Positions 31,231 to 38,520 of a DNA stretch of 38,520 bases are shown here, piece after piece. The notes beneath the pieces were generated by a model, which saw only the letters and a program-made list of their open reading frames with translations, ran no database searches and was not told the DNA's origin. Every line of letters begins with the position of its first letter. The first letter of the stretch is position 1. Origin of the DNA: Gammaproteobacteria bacterium (GTDB lineage: Bacteria > Pseudomonadota > Gammaproteobacteria > Thiohalomonadales > Thiohalomonadaceae); the NCBI GenBank assembly GCA_023228645.1, contig JALOAT010000041.1:1-38520 (forward strand). The letters are read 5' to 3'. Made by a program: the position numbers and the translations under genes.

Positions 31231-33264
31231 ATGCCCAACCCGCTGCTGGAAATGACCGGGCTGCCGCCCTTTGGCGACATCCGCCCGGAGCACGTGGAGC
31301 CCGCCATCGATACGGTGCTCGCGGACAATCGCGCGCGCATCGCGGCCCTGCTGGCGGACACCGAGCATTTCACCTGGGAATCCCTGGTGGAGCCCATGGA
31401 GGCGCTGGACGATCGGCTAAACCGCGTATGGTCGCCGGTGGGCCATCTCAATGCCGTGCTGAACAGCGACACGCTGCGCGCGGCCTATAACGCCTGCCTG
31501 CCCAAGCTCTCCGCCTACCAGACCGAACTCGGTCAGAACGCGCGGCTGTTCGAGGCCTACAAGGCCATCGCCGACGGTCCCGAATACGCCACGCTCGCCC
31601 CCGGCCAGCGCCGCCTCATTGACAACGTCCTGCGTGACTTCCGGCTCTCCGGCGTGGACCTGCCCGCCGCGCAGCAGGCGCGTTTCAAGGCCATCCAGGA
31701 AGAACTCTCGCAACTCACCTCCACCTTCGGTGACCACGTGCTCGACGCCACCCACGCCTGGCGCAAGCACGTCAGCGACGAGGGCCTGCTCGCGGGCATC
31801 CCGGACAACAGCAAGGCCCTGCTGCGCCAGAATGCCGAGCGCGACGGTCTGGACGGTTTCGTCATCACCCTGGAATTCCCGTCCTATTTCGCCGTGATGA
31901 CCTACGCGGACGACCGCGAACTGCGCCATGAGGTGTACGAGGCCTATGTGACACGCGCCTCCGAGCGCGGACCCCATGCCGGAAAGTTCGACAACGGTCC
32001 GGTGATGGAGCGCATCCTCGCGCTGCGCCACGAAGCTGCGCAGCTGCTCGGTTTCGACAGCTACGCCGAACATTCGCTCGCCAGCAAAATGGCCGAGAGC
32101 CCCGCGCAGGTGCTGGCCTTCCTGCGTGACCTGGCGCGGCGCTCGCTGGATCTGGCCCGCCGCGACCTCGACGAGATCCGCGCCTTCGCCGGGGCCCGTG
32201 GGCTCGACCACTTGCAGGCCTGGGACATCGGCTATTACGCGGAAAAGCTGCGCGAGGAGAAGTACGCCATCTCACAGGAGATCCTGCGGCCTTACTTCCC
32301 GGAACATCGCGTGGTGGGCGGCCTGTTCGAGGTGGTGCGCCGTTTGTTCGGCCTGGACATCCGCGAGGTGAAGGGCGTGCCGGTGTGGCACGAGTCCGTG
32401 CGCTTTTTCGACATCCTCGACAACCAGGGCGAGTTGCGCGGACGTTTCTATCTGGACTTGTATGCGCGCCCGAAAAAGCGCGGCGGCGCCTGGATGGACG
32501 ACTGCATCGGCCGCCGGCGCACCCGCGATGGCGTGCAGGTGCCCGTGGCCTATCTCACCTGCAACTTTTCGCCGCCAGTGGACGGCAAGCCCGCCCTGTT
32601 CACCCACGATGAGGTGCAGACCCTGTTCCACGAATTCGGCCACGGCCTGCACCACATGCTCACGCGCGTGGACTGGCTCGGCGTGTCCGGCATCAACGGC
32701 GTGCCCTGGGATGCGGTGGAGCTGCCCTCCCAGTTCATGGAGAACTGGTGTTGGGAGCGCGAGGCGCTGAAGCTGATTTCGGGGCATTTCCTAACCGGCG
32801 AACCTATACCCGAGACGCTGTATCAGAAGATGATTGCAGCAAGGAATTTCCAGGCCGGCATGCAGATGGTGCGGCAGTTGGAGTTCGCGCTGTTCGACTT
32901 CCGCCTGCATGCGGACTACGACCCCGCCGAGGGCGCGCGCATCCAGCAGATCCTCGACGAGGTGCGCGCCGAAGTGGCGGTGGTGCATCCGCCCGAGTAC
33001 AACCGTTTCCAGCACGGCTTCTCGCACATCTTTGCGGGTGGCTATGCGGCTGGTTATTACAGCTACAAGTGGGCCGAGGTGTTGTCGGCCGACGCCTTTT
33101 CACGCTTCGAAGAGGAAGGTATTTTCAACGGCGAAACCGGTGCATCCTTTCTCGCCGCCGTGCTCGAACAGGGCGGCGCGCGGGACCCCATGGAGCTGTT
33201 TGTGGAATTCCGCGGCAGAAAGCCCGATATCGAGGCGCTGCTGCGGCACAGCGGTATCGCCTGA
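31231..33264 (+). CDS. prlC: PrlC/OpdA, oligopeptidase A
   Basis: 677 aa (E. coli 680 aa), an M3-family zinc metallopeptidase that degrades signal peptides and other oligopeptides in the cytoplasm. The zinc motif HEFGH is at 467-471 in TLFHEFGHGLHHML, with the third ligand Glu in the VELPSQFMENWCWE segment. Other family blocks: PNPLLEMTGLPPFGDIRPEH at the N terminus and YKWAEVLSADAFSRFEEEG near the end. ATG 31231 aligns with E. coli; the much longer open frame upstream is antisense to srkA. The SH3-domain gene starts 7 bp after its stop, so the two are likely co-transcribed. Confidence 0.96.
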   Translation: MPNPLLEMTGLPPFGDIRPEHVEPAIDTVLADNRARIAALLADTEHFTWESLVEPMEALDDRLNRVWSPVGHLNAVLNSDTLRAAYNACLPKLSAYQTELGQNARLFEAYKAIADGPEYATLAPGQRRLIDNVLRDFRLSGVDLPAAQQARFKAIQEELSQLTSTFGDHVLDATHAWRKHVSDEGLLAGIPDNSKALLRQNAERDGLDGFVITLEFPSYFAVMTYADDRELRHEVYEAYVTRASERGPHAGKFDNGPVMERILALRHEAAQLLGFDSYAEHSLASKMAESPAQVLAFLRDLARRSLDLARRDLDEIRAFAGARGLDHLQAWDIGYYAEKLREEKYAISQEILRPYFPEHRVVGGLFEVVRRLFGLDIREVKGVPVWHESVRFFDILDNQGELRGRFYLDLYARPKKRGGAWMDDCIGRRRTRDGVQVPVAYLTCNFSPPVDGKPALFTHDEVQTLFHEFGHGLHHMLTRVDWLGVSGINGVPWDAVELPSQFMENWCWEREALKLISGHFLTGEPIPETLYQKMIAARNFQAGMQMVRQLEFALFDFRLHADYDPAEGARIQQILDEVRAEVAVVHPPEYNRFQHGFSHIFAGGYAAGYYSYKWAEVLSADAFSRFEEEGIFNGETGASFLAAVLEQGGARDPMELFVEFRGRKPDIEALLRHSGIA

Positions 33265-33271
33265 AAGAGCT

Positions 33272-33730
33272 ATGACCTCACTCCGCCTTGCTCTGGTGTT
33301 CTGCCTTTGTGCCCTTTCCCTGGGCGCGGCGGCGGAGACCTTGTACGTCACCGACCGCGTGCTGGCGGACGTGCACGCCACGGCGCAGGCACGGGGCGAA
33401 CCCGTTGGTGCCCTGCCCACGGGCACGCCCGTGGAGGTGCTGGAGATCCGTGACGACCGTGTGCGCGTGCGCGCGCCGGGCGACATCGAGGGCTGGATGG
33501 AGCGGCGCCTGCTCATCGACGAACAGCCCGCCATGGCGCTGGTGCTCAAACTGCAGGAACAGCAACAGCGCACCCGTGCCGAGCTCGAACGCCTCAAGCG
33601 CGATCGCCGCAACAGCTCGATCGGTGCACTGGTGGCGGTCGGTACTGTCACGCTGCTGTTCGGCTTCGTGCTCGGCGCGCTCTGGCTCGACCACCGCATC
33701 CGCGTCCGCCACGGCGGCTTCCGCATCTGA
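33272..33730 (+). CDS. YgiM-like SH3 domain membrane protein (TIGR04211 type)
   Basis: 152 aa. Signal peptide 1-21 (ALVFCLCALSLGAAAE), a bacterial SH3b domain at 24-83 (LYVTDRVLADVHATA, PTGTPVEVLEIRDDRVRVRA, GDIEGWMERRLL), a charged coiled-coil at 88-112, and a C-terminal membrane helix at 114-138 (NSSIGALVAVGTVTLLFGFV) with a basic end. This order is that of YgiM and related periplasmic anchor proteins, thought to contact peptidoglycan or the envelope; the exact role is unknown. ATG 33272 follows the prlC stop with AAAGAGC between them. Confidence 0.9.
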   Translation: MTSLRLALVFCLCALSLGAAAETLYVTDRVLADVHATAQARGEPVGALPTGTPVEVLEIRDDRVRVRAPGDIEGWMERRLLIDEQPAMALVLKLQEQQQRTRAELERLKRDRRNSSIGALVAVGTVTLLFGFVLGALWLDHRIRVRHGGFRI

Positions 33731-33847
33731 GTTCCGGCAAGACGAACGCCGAGCCGCAGCGACACGGAGTGCTCAGCGAAAACCCATGAATTCCTCTGCG
33801 TCTGTGCGCCTCTGCGTTGGGCTGTGTTCTTCATCTCCCCCCCGCCC
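33731..33847. repeat. CACAGAG-type dispersed element between ygiM-like gene and xthA
   Basis: Left arm AACGCCGAGCCGCAGCGACA continuing to CGGAG (33748-33772) and right arm CTCTGCGTCTGTGCGCCTCT continuing to GCGTT (33795-33819) are imperfect inverted repeats with the 9-base period of the CACGGGG family but a G/A-richer unit. Apart from this, the gap holds only the short xthA leader. Confidence 0.65.
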
Positions 33848-34624
33848 ATGAAGATCGCCACATGGAACGTGAACTCCCTGCGCGTACGCCTGCCGCAGGT
33901 GCTCGACTGGCTCGCCTCGGAACAGCCGGACGTGCTGGCCGTGCAGGAGACCAAGGTCGCAGACGATCAGTTTCCGGTTATGGAGCTGCGCGCCGCGGGC
34001 TATGAGGCGGTATTCACGGGCGAGAAGGCCTACAACGGCGTCGCCCTCATCACGCGCCTGCCGATGCACGGGCCGGTGCTCAAGGCCCTGCCCGGCACCG
34101 TCGATCCGCAGCAGCGGCTGGTGGCGGCCGAGCTGGGCGGCGTGCACGTGGTAAACGTGTACGTGCCCAACGGCCAGGCAGTCGGCAGTGACGCCTACGA
34201 CTACAAGCTGGAGTGGCTGGAGCGCCTGCACCGTTACCTGGCCGACGTGCTCGCGGCGGGCCGCGAGCTGATTGTGCTCGGTGATTTCAACGTCGCGCCC
34301 GAGGACCAGGACGTCTACGACCCGCTGCTGTGGGCCAATACAGTGCTGTTCTCCGGCCCTGAGCGCGCGGCATTCCGGCGCCTGCTCGACCTGGGGCTGG
34401 TGGACGTGCTGCGCGCGCAGAACCCCCATGGCATCGTCTACACGTGGTGGGATTACCGTTTCAACGCCTTCCGTCGCAACCGCGGCCTGCGCATCGACCA
34501 TCTGCTCGCCAGCCCGGCGCTGGCCGCCCGCTGTGTGTCCGCCACGGTGGACACCCGGCCCCGCGCCGCCGAGCGGCCCTCCGACCATGCGCCGCTGCTC
34601 GCCGAGTTCGCTGCGTCACGGTGA
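33848..34624 (+). CDS. xthA: XthA, exodeoxyribonuclease III
   Basis: 258 aa (E. coli 268 aa). An apurinic/apyrimidinic endonuclease and 3'-exonuclease of the EEP family used in base excision repair. Motifs in order: MKIATWNVNSLRVRLPQVL with N7, VLAVQETKV with the metal-binding Glu, YNGVALITR, VVNVYVPNGQ, LIVLGDFNVAPEDQDVYDP with Asp and Asn, YTWWDYRFNAFRRNRGLRID, and PSDHAPL with the catalytic His. ATG 33848 matches the family start; eight extra upstream codons in frame were not accepted. Confidence 0.96.
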   Translation: MKIATWNVNSLRVRLPQVLDWLASEQPDVLAVQETKVADDQFPVMELRAAGYEAVFTGEKAYNGVALITRLPMHGPVLKALPGTVDPQQRLVAAELGGVHVVNVYVPNGQAVGSDAYDYKLEWLERLHRYLADVLAAGRELIVLGDFNVAPEDQDVYDPLLWANTVLFSGPERAAFRRLLDLGLVDVLRAQNPHGIVYTWWDYRFNAFRRNRGLRIDHLLASPALAARCVSATVDTRPRAAERPSDHAPLLAEFAASR

Positions 34625-34641
34625 CGCACCCCCCACAGGCG

Positions 34642-34647
34642 TATACT
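34642..34647 (+). promoter_or_regulatory. -10 box of the diguanylate cyclase gene
   Basis: TATACT (5/6) stands 28 bp before the ATG at 34676, between the xthA stop and the cyclase gene. The -35 region, inside the end of xthA, is weak. Confidence 0.4.
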
Positions 34648-34675
34648 CGGGCCAACTTTCATCCCGGTGCGGCCC

Positions 34676-36007
34676 ATGACCCGCTCTTTCCTGGCGAAGC
34701 CGCTCATTCTCGCGATCACCTTCGGCGTGCTGGTCGCCGCCCTGTTCGTGGCCGACCGCGTAAGCGATTTGGTGGAGGGTCAGCAGCGTGCCCTGCAACA
34801 CCAGTTGGTCATTGCCCGGGCGGAAGGCATGCGCAACCATGTGCAGGGCGAACTCGCCAGCATGCGCAGCTTCGCACGCGGTCTCACGGCCTCCGCCAGC
34901 GCCCGCCCTGAAGTGCCTCTGGCCACCTACGGCCCTCTGCTCGAAGAGGTCCTGCGCGACCACGCCTACCTGCGTGCCCTGGTGCTGCGCCGCGACGATC
35001 AACCGCCCTTCGCCGTGGCCCGCGTCGGGCTCGCCTCCGCCGACCTGCCGCGGGATGCGGGCTTTGCCCAGGCGGAGCAACAGGCGCGGGCCAGCGGTAT
35101 GCCCGTCCTGGCCGGTCCCTTTTCGCTCGCGCCCTCGGGCACGGCACTGGTGCACATCGCGCCGGTCGCACTGAGCGGGACCCGCTTCGGCTGGGTCTAC
35201 GTGGTGATGGACCTGGACGGGCTGCTCTCCACGGCGGGCATGTTCGACGGTGACACCCGTTTTGCGCTACGCGGCAACAGCGGAACCGCCATGGGGGTTT
35301 CGTTCGGCGCCGCCGAACTGTTCAACACGGATGCCGCGAGGCTGCCCATGGACCTGCCGGGCGGCAGCTGGGAATTGGCGGTCATGCCGGCCCAGGGCTG
35401 GGCGAGCGAATCGCGGGTGCGCGTGATCGGCTTTGCCACCGCGCTCATGGTGGCATTGCTCACCTACGTACTGCTTGCCGAGCGGGAGCGCGAAAAACAG
35501 CTGGCGCTGCACGATGTCCTCACCGGCCTGCCCAACCGCCTGTTCTTCGACATGCGCCTGGAACACGCCATCAGCCGCGCCGAGCGCCACGGCCGTCCGT
35601 TCGCCCTGCTTTATCTCGACCTGGACGACTTCAAGCCGGTCAATGACGTTTACGGCCACAAGGCCGGGGATCGCGTGCTGGTGGAAACCGGCAGGCGCAT
35701 TCGCAGGCATCTGCGCCGCGTGGACACGGTGGCGCGCATCGGCGGCGATGAATTCATGGTCATCCTTGACGACACCTCCGGTCCGTTCGAGGCCGAGGTG
35801 GTGGCGCGCAAACTCATCGATGCCCTGCAAGCGCCCATCGCCATCGGCGCCCACACCGTGCGCGTGGGTGTGAGCATCGGCGCGAGTTTCTATCCGCGGA
35901 GCGGCTTCACCTCCGACGAGTTGATCCGGCGCGCCGACCAGGCCATGTACGACGCCAAGTCGAGCGGCAAGAACCGCGTCTGCTTCGACGCGGCGTGCCT
36001 GGCCTGA
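34676..36007 (+). CDS. Membrane diguanylate cyclase with periplasmic sensor region
   Basis: 443 aa from ATG 34676 (a GTG 9 bp upstream is in frame). Helix 1 (about 9-26) and helix 2 (about 250-267) bracket a periplasmic region of about 220 residues of unassigned sensor type. The GGDEF domain follows: VLTGLPNRLFFDMRLEHAI, YLDLDDFKPVNDVYGHKAGD and the active-site GGDEF at 356-360. The inhibitory site RxxD (R347 to D350) lies exactly five residues before it, predicting product feedback. No EAL domain. It makes cyclic di-GMP; pili of the MSHA type are often controlled by this messenger. Confidence 0.94.
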   Translation: MTRSFLAKPLILAITFGVLVAALFVADRVSDLVEGQQRALQHQLVIARAEGMRNHVQGELASMRSFARGLTASASARPEVPLATYGPLLEEVLRDHAYLRALVLRRDDQPPFAVARVGLASADLPRDAGFAQAEQQARASGMPVLAGPFSLAPSGTALVHIAPVALSGTRFGWVYVVMDLDGLLSTAGMFDGDTRFALRGNSGTAMGVSFGAAELFNTDAARLPMDLPGGSWELAVMPAQGWASESRVRVIGFATALMVALLTYVLLAEREREKQLALHDVLTGLPNRLFFDMRLEHAISRAERHGRPFALLYLDLDDFKPVNDVYGHKAGDRVLVETGRRIRRHLRRVDTVARIGGDEFMVILDDTSGPFEAEVVARKLIDALQAPIAIGAHTVRVGVSIGASFYPRSGFTSDELIRRADQAMYDAKSSGKNRVCFDAACLA

Positions 36008-36134
36008 GTGAAAGCAACGGCCCAACGCCAAGGCGCAGAGGGCGCAAAGATCGCAAAGGAATGGACGTGCAGGGACCTGCACCTGAAACCTTCAGGTTCT
36101 CTGCGTTCTCTGTGTCTCCGCACCTCTGTGTTTA
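36008..36134. repeat. CACAGAG-type dispersed element between the cyclase and MFS genes
   Basis: Left arm about 36024-36060 (AACGCCAAGGCGCAGAGGGC and on) and right arm about 36097-36134 (CTCTGCGTTCTCTGTGTCTC and on, ending CTCTGTGTTTAA) are imperfect inverted repeats with a near 9-base period. The spacer holds AGGGACCTGCACCTGAAACC and a small GGTGCAGG-type inverted repeat. The terminal TTTAA of the right arm contains the stop codon of the MFS gene (36132-36134). Confidence 0.7.
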
Positions 36135-37460
36135 ACCCTTTGTCTCGGCCACCGTAAGATTACGCCCCCGCGTCTCGGTGATGCGCGTGGCCGCCGCGCA
36201 CGCCATCAACGCGTAACCGAGCATCAAGCCCAGTCCATAGCGGTAGTCCTCGAAGCCGTACACGCGCACGCCCTCACTCACGGTACCGTCCCAGCCCAGG
36301 TCCAGCGCCGCGCCGAACAGCGGCTGCATGAGCGCCGCCCCCAGGAACAGGCCCGTGTTCACCACGCTGATGGCCATGCCCGACACCGCGGGCGGGCACA
36401 CCTCTTTCGCGCTGGGATAGGTGATCAGGAATCCGCCGCCCGTGAAGCCGAGCAGCACGAACAAGGCCTTCGCGTACGAGCCCGGTTGCCAGGGCATGAA
36501 CAGCAGCCAGGCGAGCACCCCGGCGTACAACAGTGCGCAGGCCAGCAGCACCGGCTTGCGCCGACCGAGCCGGTCCGACAACGAACCCATGGTGATGGCG
36601 CTGACCGCCATGGCGAACAGGGTGAGCGTGGCGTATTCCGCCGCCTCGGCGCGCCCCAGGCCGAAACTGTCGCGCAGCAACGGGATGATCCACAGGCCTA
36701 CGAAGGCGAACAGCCCGCCCGCCATACCGAAGTTCACGAAAAAGCCCGGCCACACCGCGCGCGTGCCCAGCACCGCCTTCAAGGCCTGCCACCAATGCCC
36801 GCTACGCGCGGCGTGCGCGGCGCGGCCTTCCATCTGGCGCAGCGAGGGAAAGCCCGCGTCCTCCGGCCGGTTGCGCACCACCAGCAGCGACAGCACGCCG
36901 AACAGCAGCGACCCGACGCCGAGGCCCACGAACACCTCGCGCCAGCTCCACAGGGTGAGCGCGAACGCCAGCGGACCCGCCGCGAGCACCGAGCCCAGGT
37001 TGCCGAGGAACAGCGTCAACCCGCTCACCAGGCCGTAGCGGCGCTCGCTGAACCACACCGTGTTGCTCTTCATGAGCCCCACGAAGATCACCGACACGCC
37101 CAGGCCCACCAGGAAGCGTCCGGCCGAGGCCATCTCGAAGCTCTCAGCCAGCCCGAACAAAATCGAGCCGACACCCGCCACCACGTTGCCGAGGGCGGCC
37201 ACCGCGCGGATCCCCACCGTGTCGGCCAGCACACCGGCCGGCACCTGCATGGCCGTGTAGACGTAGTAATACATGGCGGCCAGCGAGCCGAGTGCCGCGC
37301 CGGTGGTCTGGAACGAGGCCATCAACTCGCCGGCGACCACACCGGGCGCCATGCGGTGGAAATACACCGACATGTAGGCGACCACCAGCACCGCAAACAC
37401 GGACCAGCGGACGATTTCGAAACGGGTGGCGGAAAAGGCGGGCGCGGCGACGTAAGACAT
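36132..37460 (-). CDS. Major facilitator superfamily transporter
   Basis: 442 aa with about twelve membrane helices. MFS signatures: YVYTAMQVPAGVLADTVGIR and FLVGLGVSVIFVGLMKSNTV in the first half, MGSLSDRLGRRKP between helices 8 and 9 (the GxLxDRxGRR motif), and YPSAKEVCPPAVSGMAISVV in the second half. The substrate cannot be read; the general look is of an organic anion or sugar-phosphate type MFS. Start ATG 37460 has GGGGGA upstream; a far longer frame upstream is antisense to ubiD. The TAA stop falls in a repeat end. Confidence 0.92.
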   Translation of the reverse strand: MSYVAAPAFSATRFEIVRWSVFAVLVVAYMSVYFHRMAPGVVAGELMASFQTTGAALGSLAAMYYYVYTAMQVPAGVLADTVGIRAVAALGNVVAGVGSILFGLAESFEMASAGRFLVGLGVSVIFVGLMKSNTVWFSERRYGLVSGLTLFLGNLGSVLAAGPLAFALTLWSWREVFVGLGVGSLLFGVLSLLVVRNRPEDAGFPSLRQMEGRAAHAARSGHWWQALKAVLGTRAVWPGFFVNFGMAGGLFAFVGLWIIPLLRDSFGLGRAEAAEYATLTLFAMAVSAITMGSLSDRLGRRKPVLLACALLYAGVLAWLLFMPWQPGSYAKALFVLLGFTGGGFLITYPSAKEVCPPAVSGMAISVVNTGLFLGAALMQPLFGAALDLGWDGTVSEGVRVYGFEDYRYGLGLMLGYALMACAAATRITETRGRNLTVAETKG

Positions 37461-37603
37461 GGATCCCCCGGGAAATGGCTGGCGAATCTTACCACCGCGC
37501 CCGCGGTCAACCCTCTGGTATCCTTGCATCAGCGTGTACGGTCCGGACAGCCGAACGGGTGTGTCGAAATGAAAACCCGATCCGCGGGGCATTGCCCGTA
37601 GTA

Positions 37604-37660
37604 GCGGCCGCAGGCCGCGAAGCGTGGTTTCAACCAAAAACAATCGCGGCCTGCGGCCGC
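37604..37660. repeat. GCGGCCGCAGGCCGCGA hairpin element
   Basis: GCGGCCGCAGGCCGCGA (37604-37620) and TCGCGGCCTGCGGCCGC (37644-37660) are perfect 17-bp inverted repeats with a 23-bp spacer. It resembles REP sequences (AGCGGC...GCCGCGA type) known from many gammaproteobacteria. It lies 22 bp before ubiD in the divergent MFS/ubiD gap of 222 bp. Confidence 0.88.
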
Positions 37661-37682
37661 CCCTAACCGGGAAAGGCGACCC

Positions 37683-38520
37683 TTGAAGTACCAAGACCTC
37701 CGCGACTTCCTCGACAAGCTCGAAGCCATGGGCGAGCTCAAGCGCATCCGCATGGAAGTGGACCCGCACCTGGAGATGACCGAGATCTCCGACCGCGTGC
37801 TGCGCGCCGGCGGCCCCGCCCTGCTGTTCGAAAATCCCAAGGGCTTCGACGTGCCCGTGCTCACCAACCTGTTCGGCACGCCGCGCCGCGTGGCCCTGGG
37901 CATGGGCGAAGACTCCGTGGACGCGCTGCGCGAAGTGGGCAAGACCCTCGCCTTCCTGAAGGAGCCCGAGCCGCCCAAGGGCATGAAGGACGCCTGGGAG
38001 AAACTGCCCGTGTTCAAGCAGGTGTTGAACATGGCGCCCAAGGCCGTGAATGCCCCGCCCTGCCAGGAAGTGATCCTGGAAGGCGACGAGGTGGACCTGT
38101 CCAGACTGCCCATCCAGACCTGCTGGCCCGGCGACGCCGGCCCGCTCATCACCTGGGGCCTCACCGTCACGCGCGGCCCGCACAAGGAACGTCAGAACCT
38201 GGGCATCTACCGCCAGCAGGTGATCGGCAGGAACAAGGTCATCATGCGCTGGCTTTCCCATCGCGGCGGCGCGCTGGATTTCCGCGAATTCCAGCAACAG
38301 CATCCGGGCAAGCCCTTCCCCGTGGCCGTCGCCATCGGCGCCGACCCCGCCACCATCCTCGGCGCCGTCACGCCCGTGCCCGACACCCTGAGCGAATACG
38401 CCTTCGCCGGCCTGTTGCGCGGCAGCAAGACCGAAGTGACCAAGTGCATCGGCAATGACTTGCAGGTGCCCGCCGCCGCCGAGTTCGTGTTCGAAGGTCA
38501 CATCTACCCGGACGAGTACG
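37683..38520 (+). CDS. ubiD: UbiD, prenylated-flavin-dependent decarboxylase (N-terminal part)
   Basis: The frame is open from TTG 37683 to the right edge (279 full codons), so the C-terminal part is missing. It starts KYQDLRDFLDKLEAMGELKR and is very close to E. coli UbiD: LRAGGPALLFENPKGFDVPV, GLTVTRGPHKERQNLGIYRQ, VIMRWLSHRGGALDF, and VTPVPDTLSEYAFAGLLRGS. UbiD decarboxylates 3-octaprenyl-4-hydroxybenzoate in ubiquinone synthesis using a prenyl-FMN made by UbiX. The TTG aligns with the E. coli MKY and follows GGGAAAGG; no ATG is found nearby upstream in frame. It lies apart from the ubiE-ubiJ-ubiB block. Confidence 0.95.
   Translation, partial: MKYQDLRDFLDKLEAMGELKRIRMEVDPHLEMTEISDRVLRAGGPALLFENPKGFDVPVLTNLFGTPRRVALGMGEDSVDALREVGKTLAFLKEPEPPKGMKDAWEKLPVFKQVLNMAPKAVNAPPCQEVILEGDEVDLSRLPIQTCWPGDAGPLITWGLTVTRGPHKERQNLGIYRQQVIGRNKVIMRWLSHRGGALDFREFQQQHPGKPFPVAVAIGADPATILGAVTPVPDTLSEYAFAGLLRGSKTEVTKCIGNDLQVPAAAEFVFEGHIYPDEY

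Noticed and set aside
37683..38501. Minus-strand open frame continuing upstream of the MFS gene
   Set aside because: It is antisense to ubiD, whose plus-strand translation is nearly identical in pattern to E. coli UbiD.

Overview
The window is a GC-rich chromosomal stretch of a gammaproteobacterium. The gene order hslV-hslU-DUF971-ubiE-(RDD)-ubiJ-ubiB, the ubiquinone genes ubiE/J/B/D, an aspartate-type HemB and E. coli-like TrhP, YbaK, RtcA, SrkA, PrlC and XthA support this. A Chromatiales/Ectothiorhodospiraceae-like host is my guess from overall character; no rRNA or tRNA gene is present to settle it.

Layout. 1-341: end of a DJ-1/PfpI gene. 342-780: gene-free patchwork of small repeats. 781-8504 (minus strand): mlaC-like gene, hslVU protease, then the ubiquinone block DUF971-ubiE-RDD-ubiJ-ubiB, ending in an NYN/cold-shock fusion gene. 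8598-11636: RNA-related genes trhP-ybaK (plus) facing rtcA (minus), with a 184-bp tandem duplication of the rtcA end. 11759-15567: hemB, then a nickel-binding-like DUF4242 protein, a membrane-anchored dihaem cytochrome c peroxidase and a Crp/Fnr regulator, with a Crp-spaced palindrome in front. 15810-18601: DUF47 protein, Pit phosphate transporter, aroE. 18588-20110 (minus): RRM protein and gamma-carbonic anhydrase, separated by a five-unit hairpin repeat array.

20250-29985 (minus) is a ten-gene MSHA-like type IV pilus locus: secretin, TPR protein, ATPase, platform protein, PilM/PilN-like, PilO-like and small MshK-like proteins, then three pilin-like proteins. Nearly every junction is a 1- or 4-base stop/start overlap. 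A probable small RNA with a strong terminator lies just upstream of the secretin gene. 30178-38520: srkA (minus) divergent from prlC, an SH3-domain protein, xthA, a GGDEF diguanylate cyclase, an MFS transporter (minus) and the start of ubiD.

The most distinctive non-genic feature is a set of short dispersed elements in intergenic gaps. Seven copies belong to two related families with arms built on a 9-base period (CACGGGGAA type and CACAGAGAA type). There are also TGGGGTCAGAGTC hairpins, a CCCATAGGGCGG hairpin array and a GCGGCCGCAGGCCGCGA hairpin. Several sit inside operons or supply a stop codon for the neighbouring gene.
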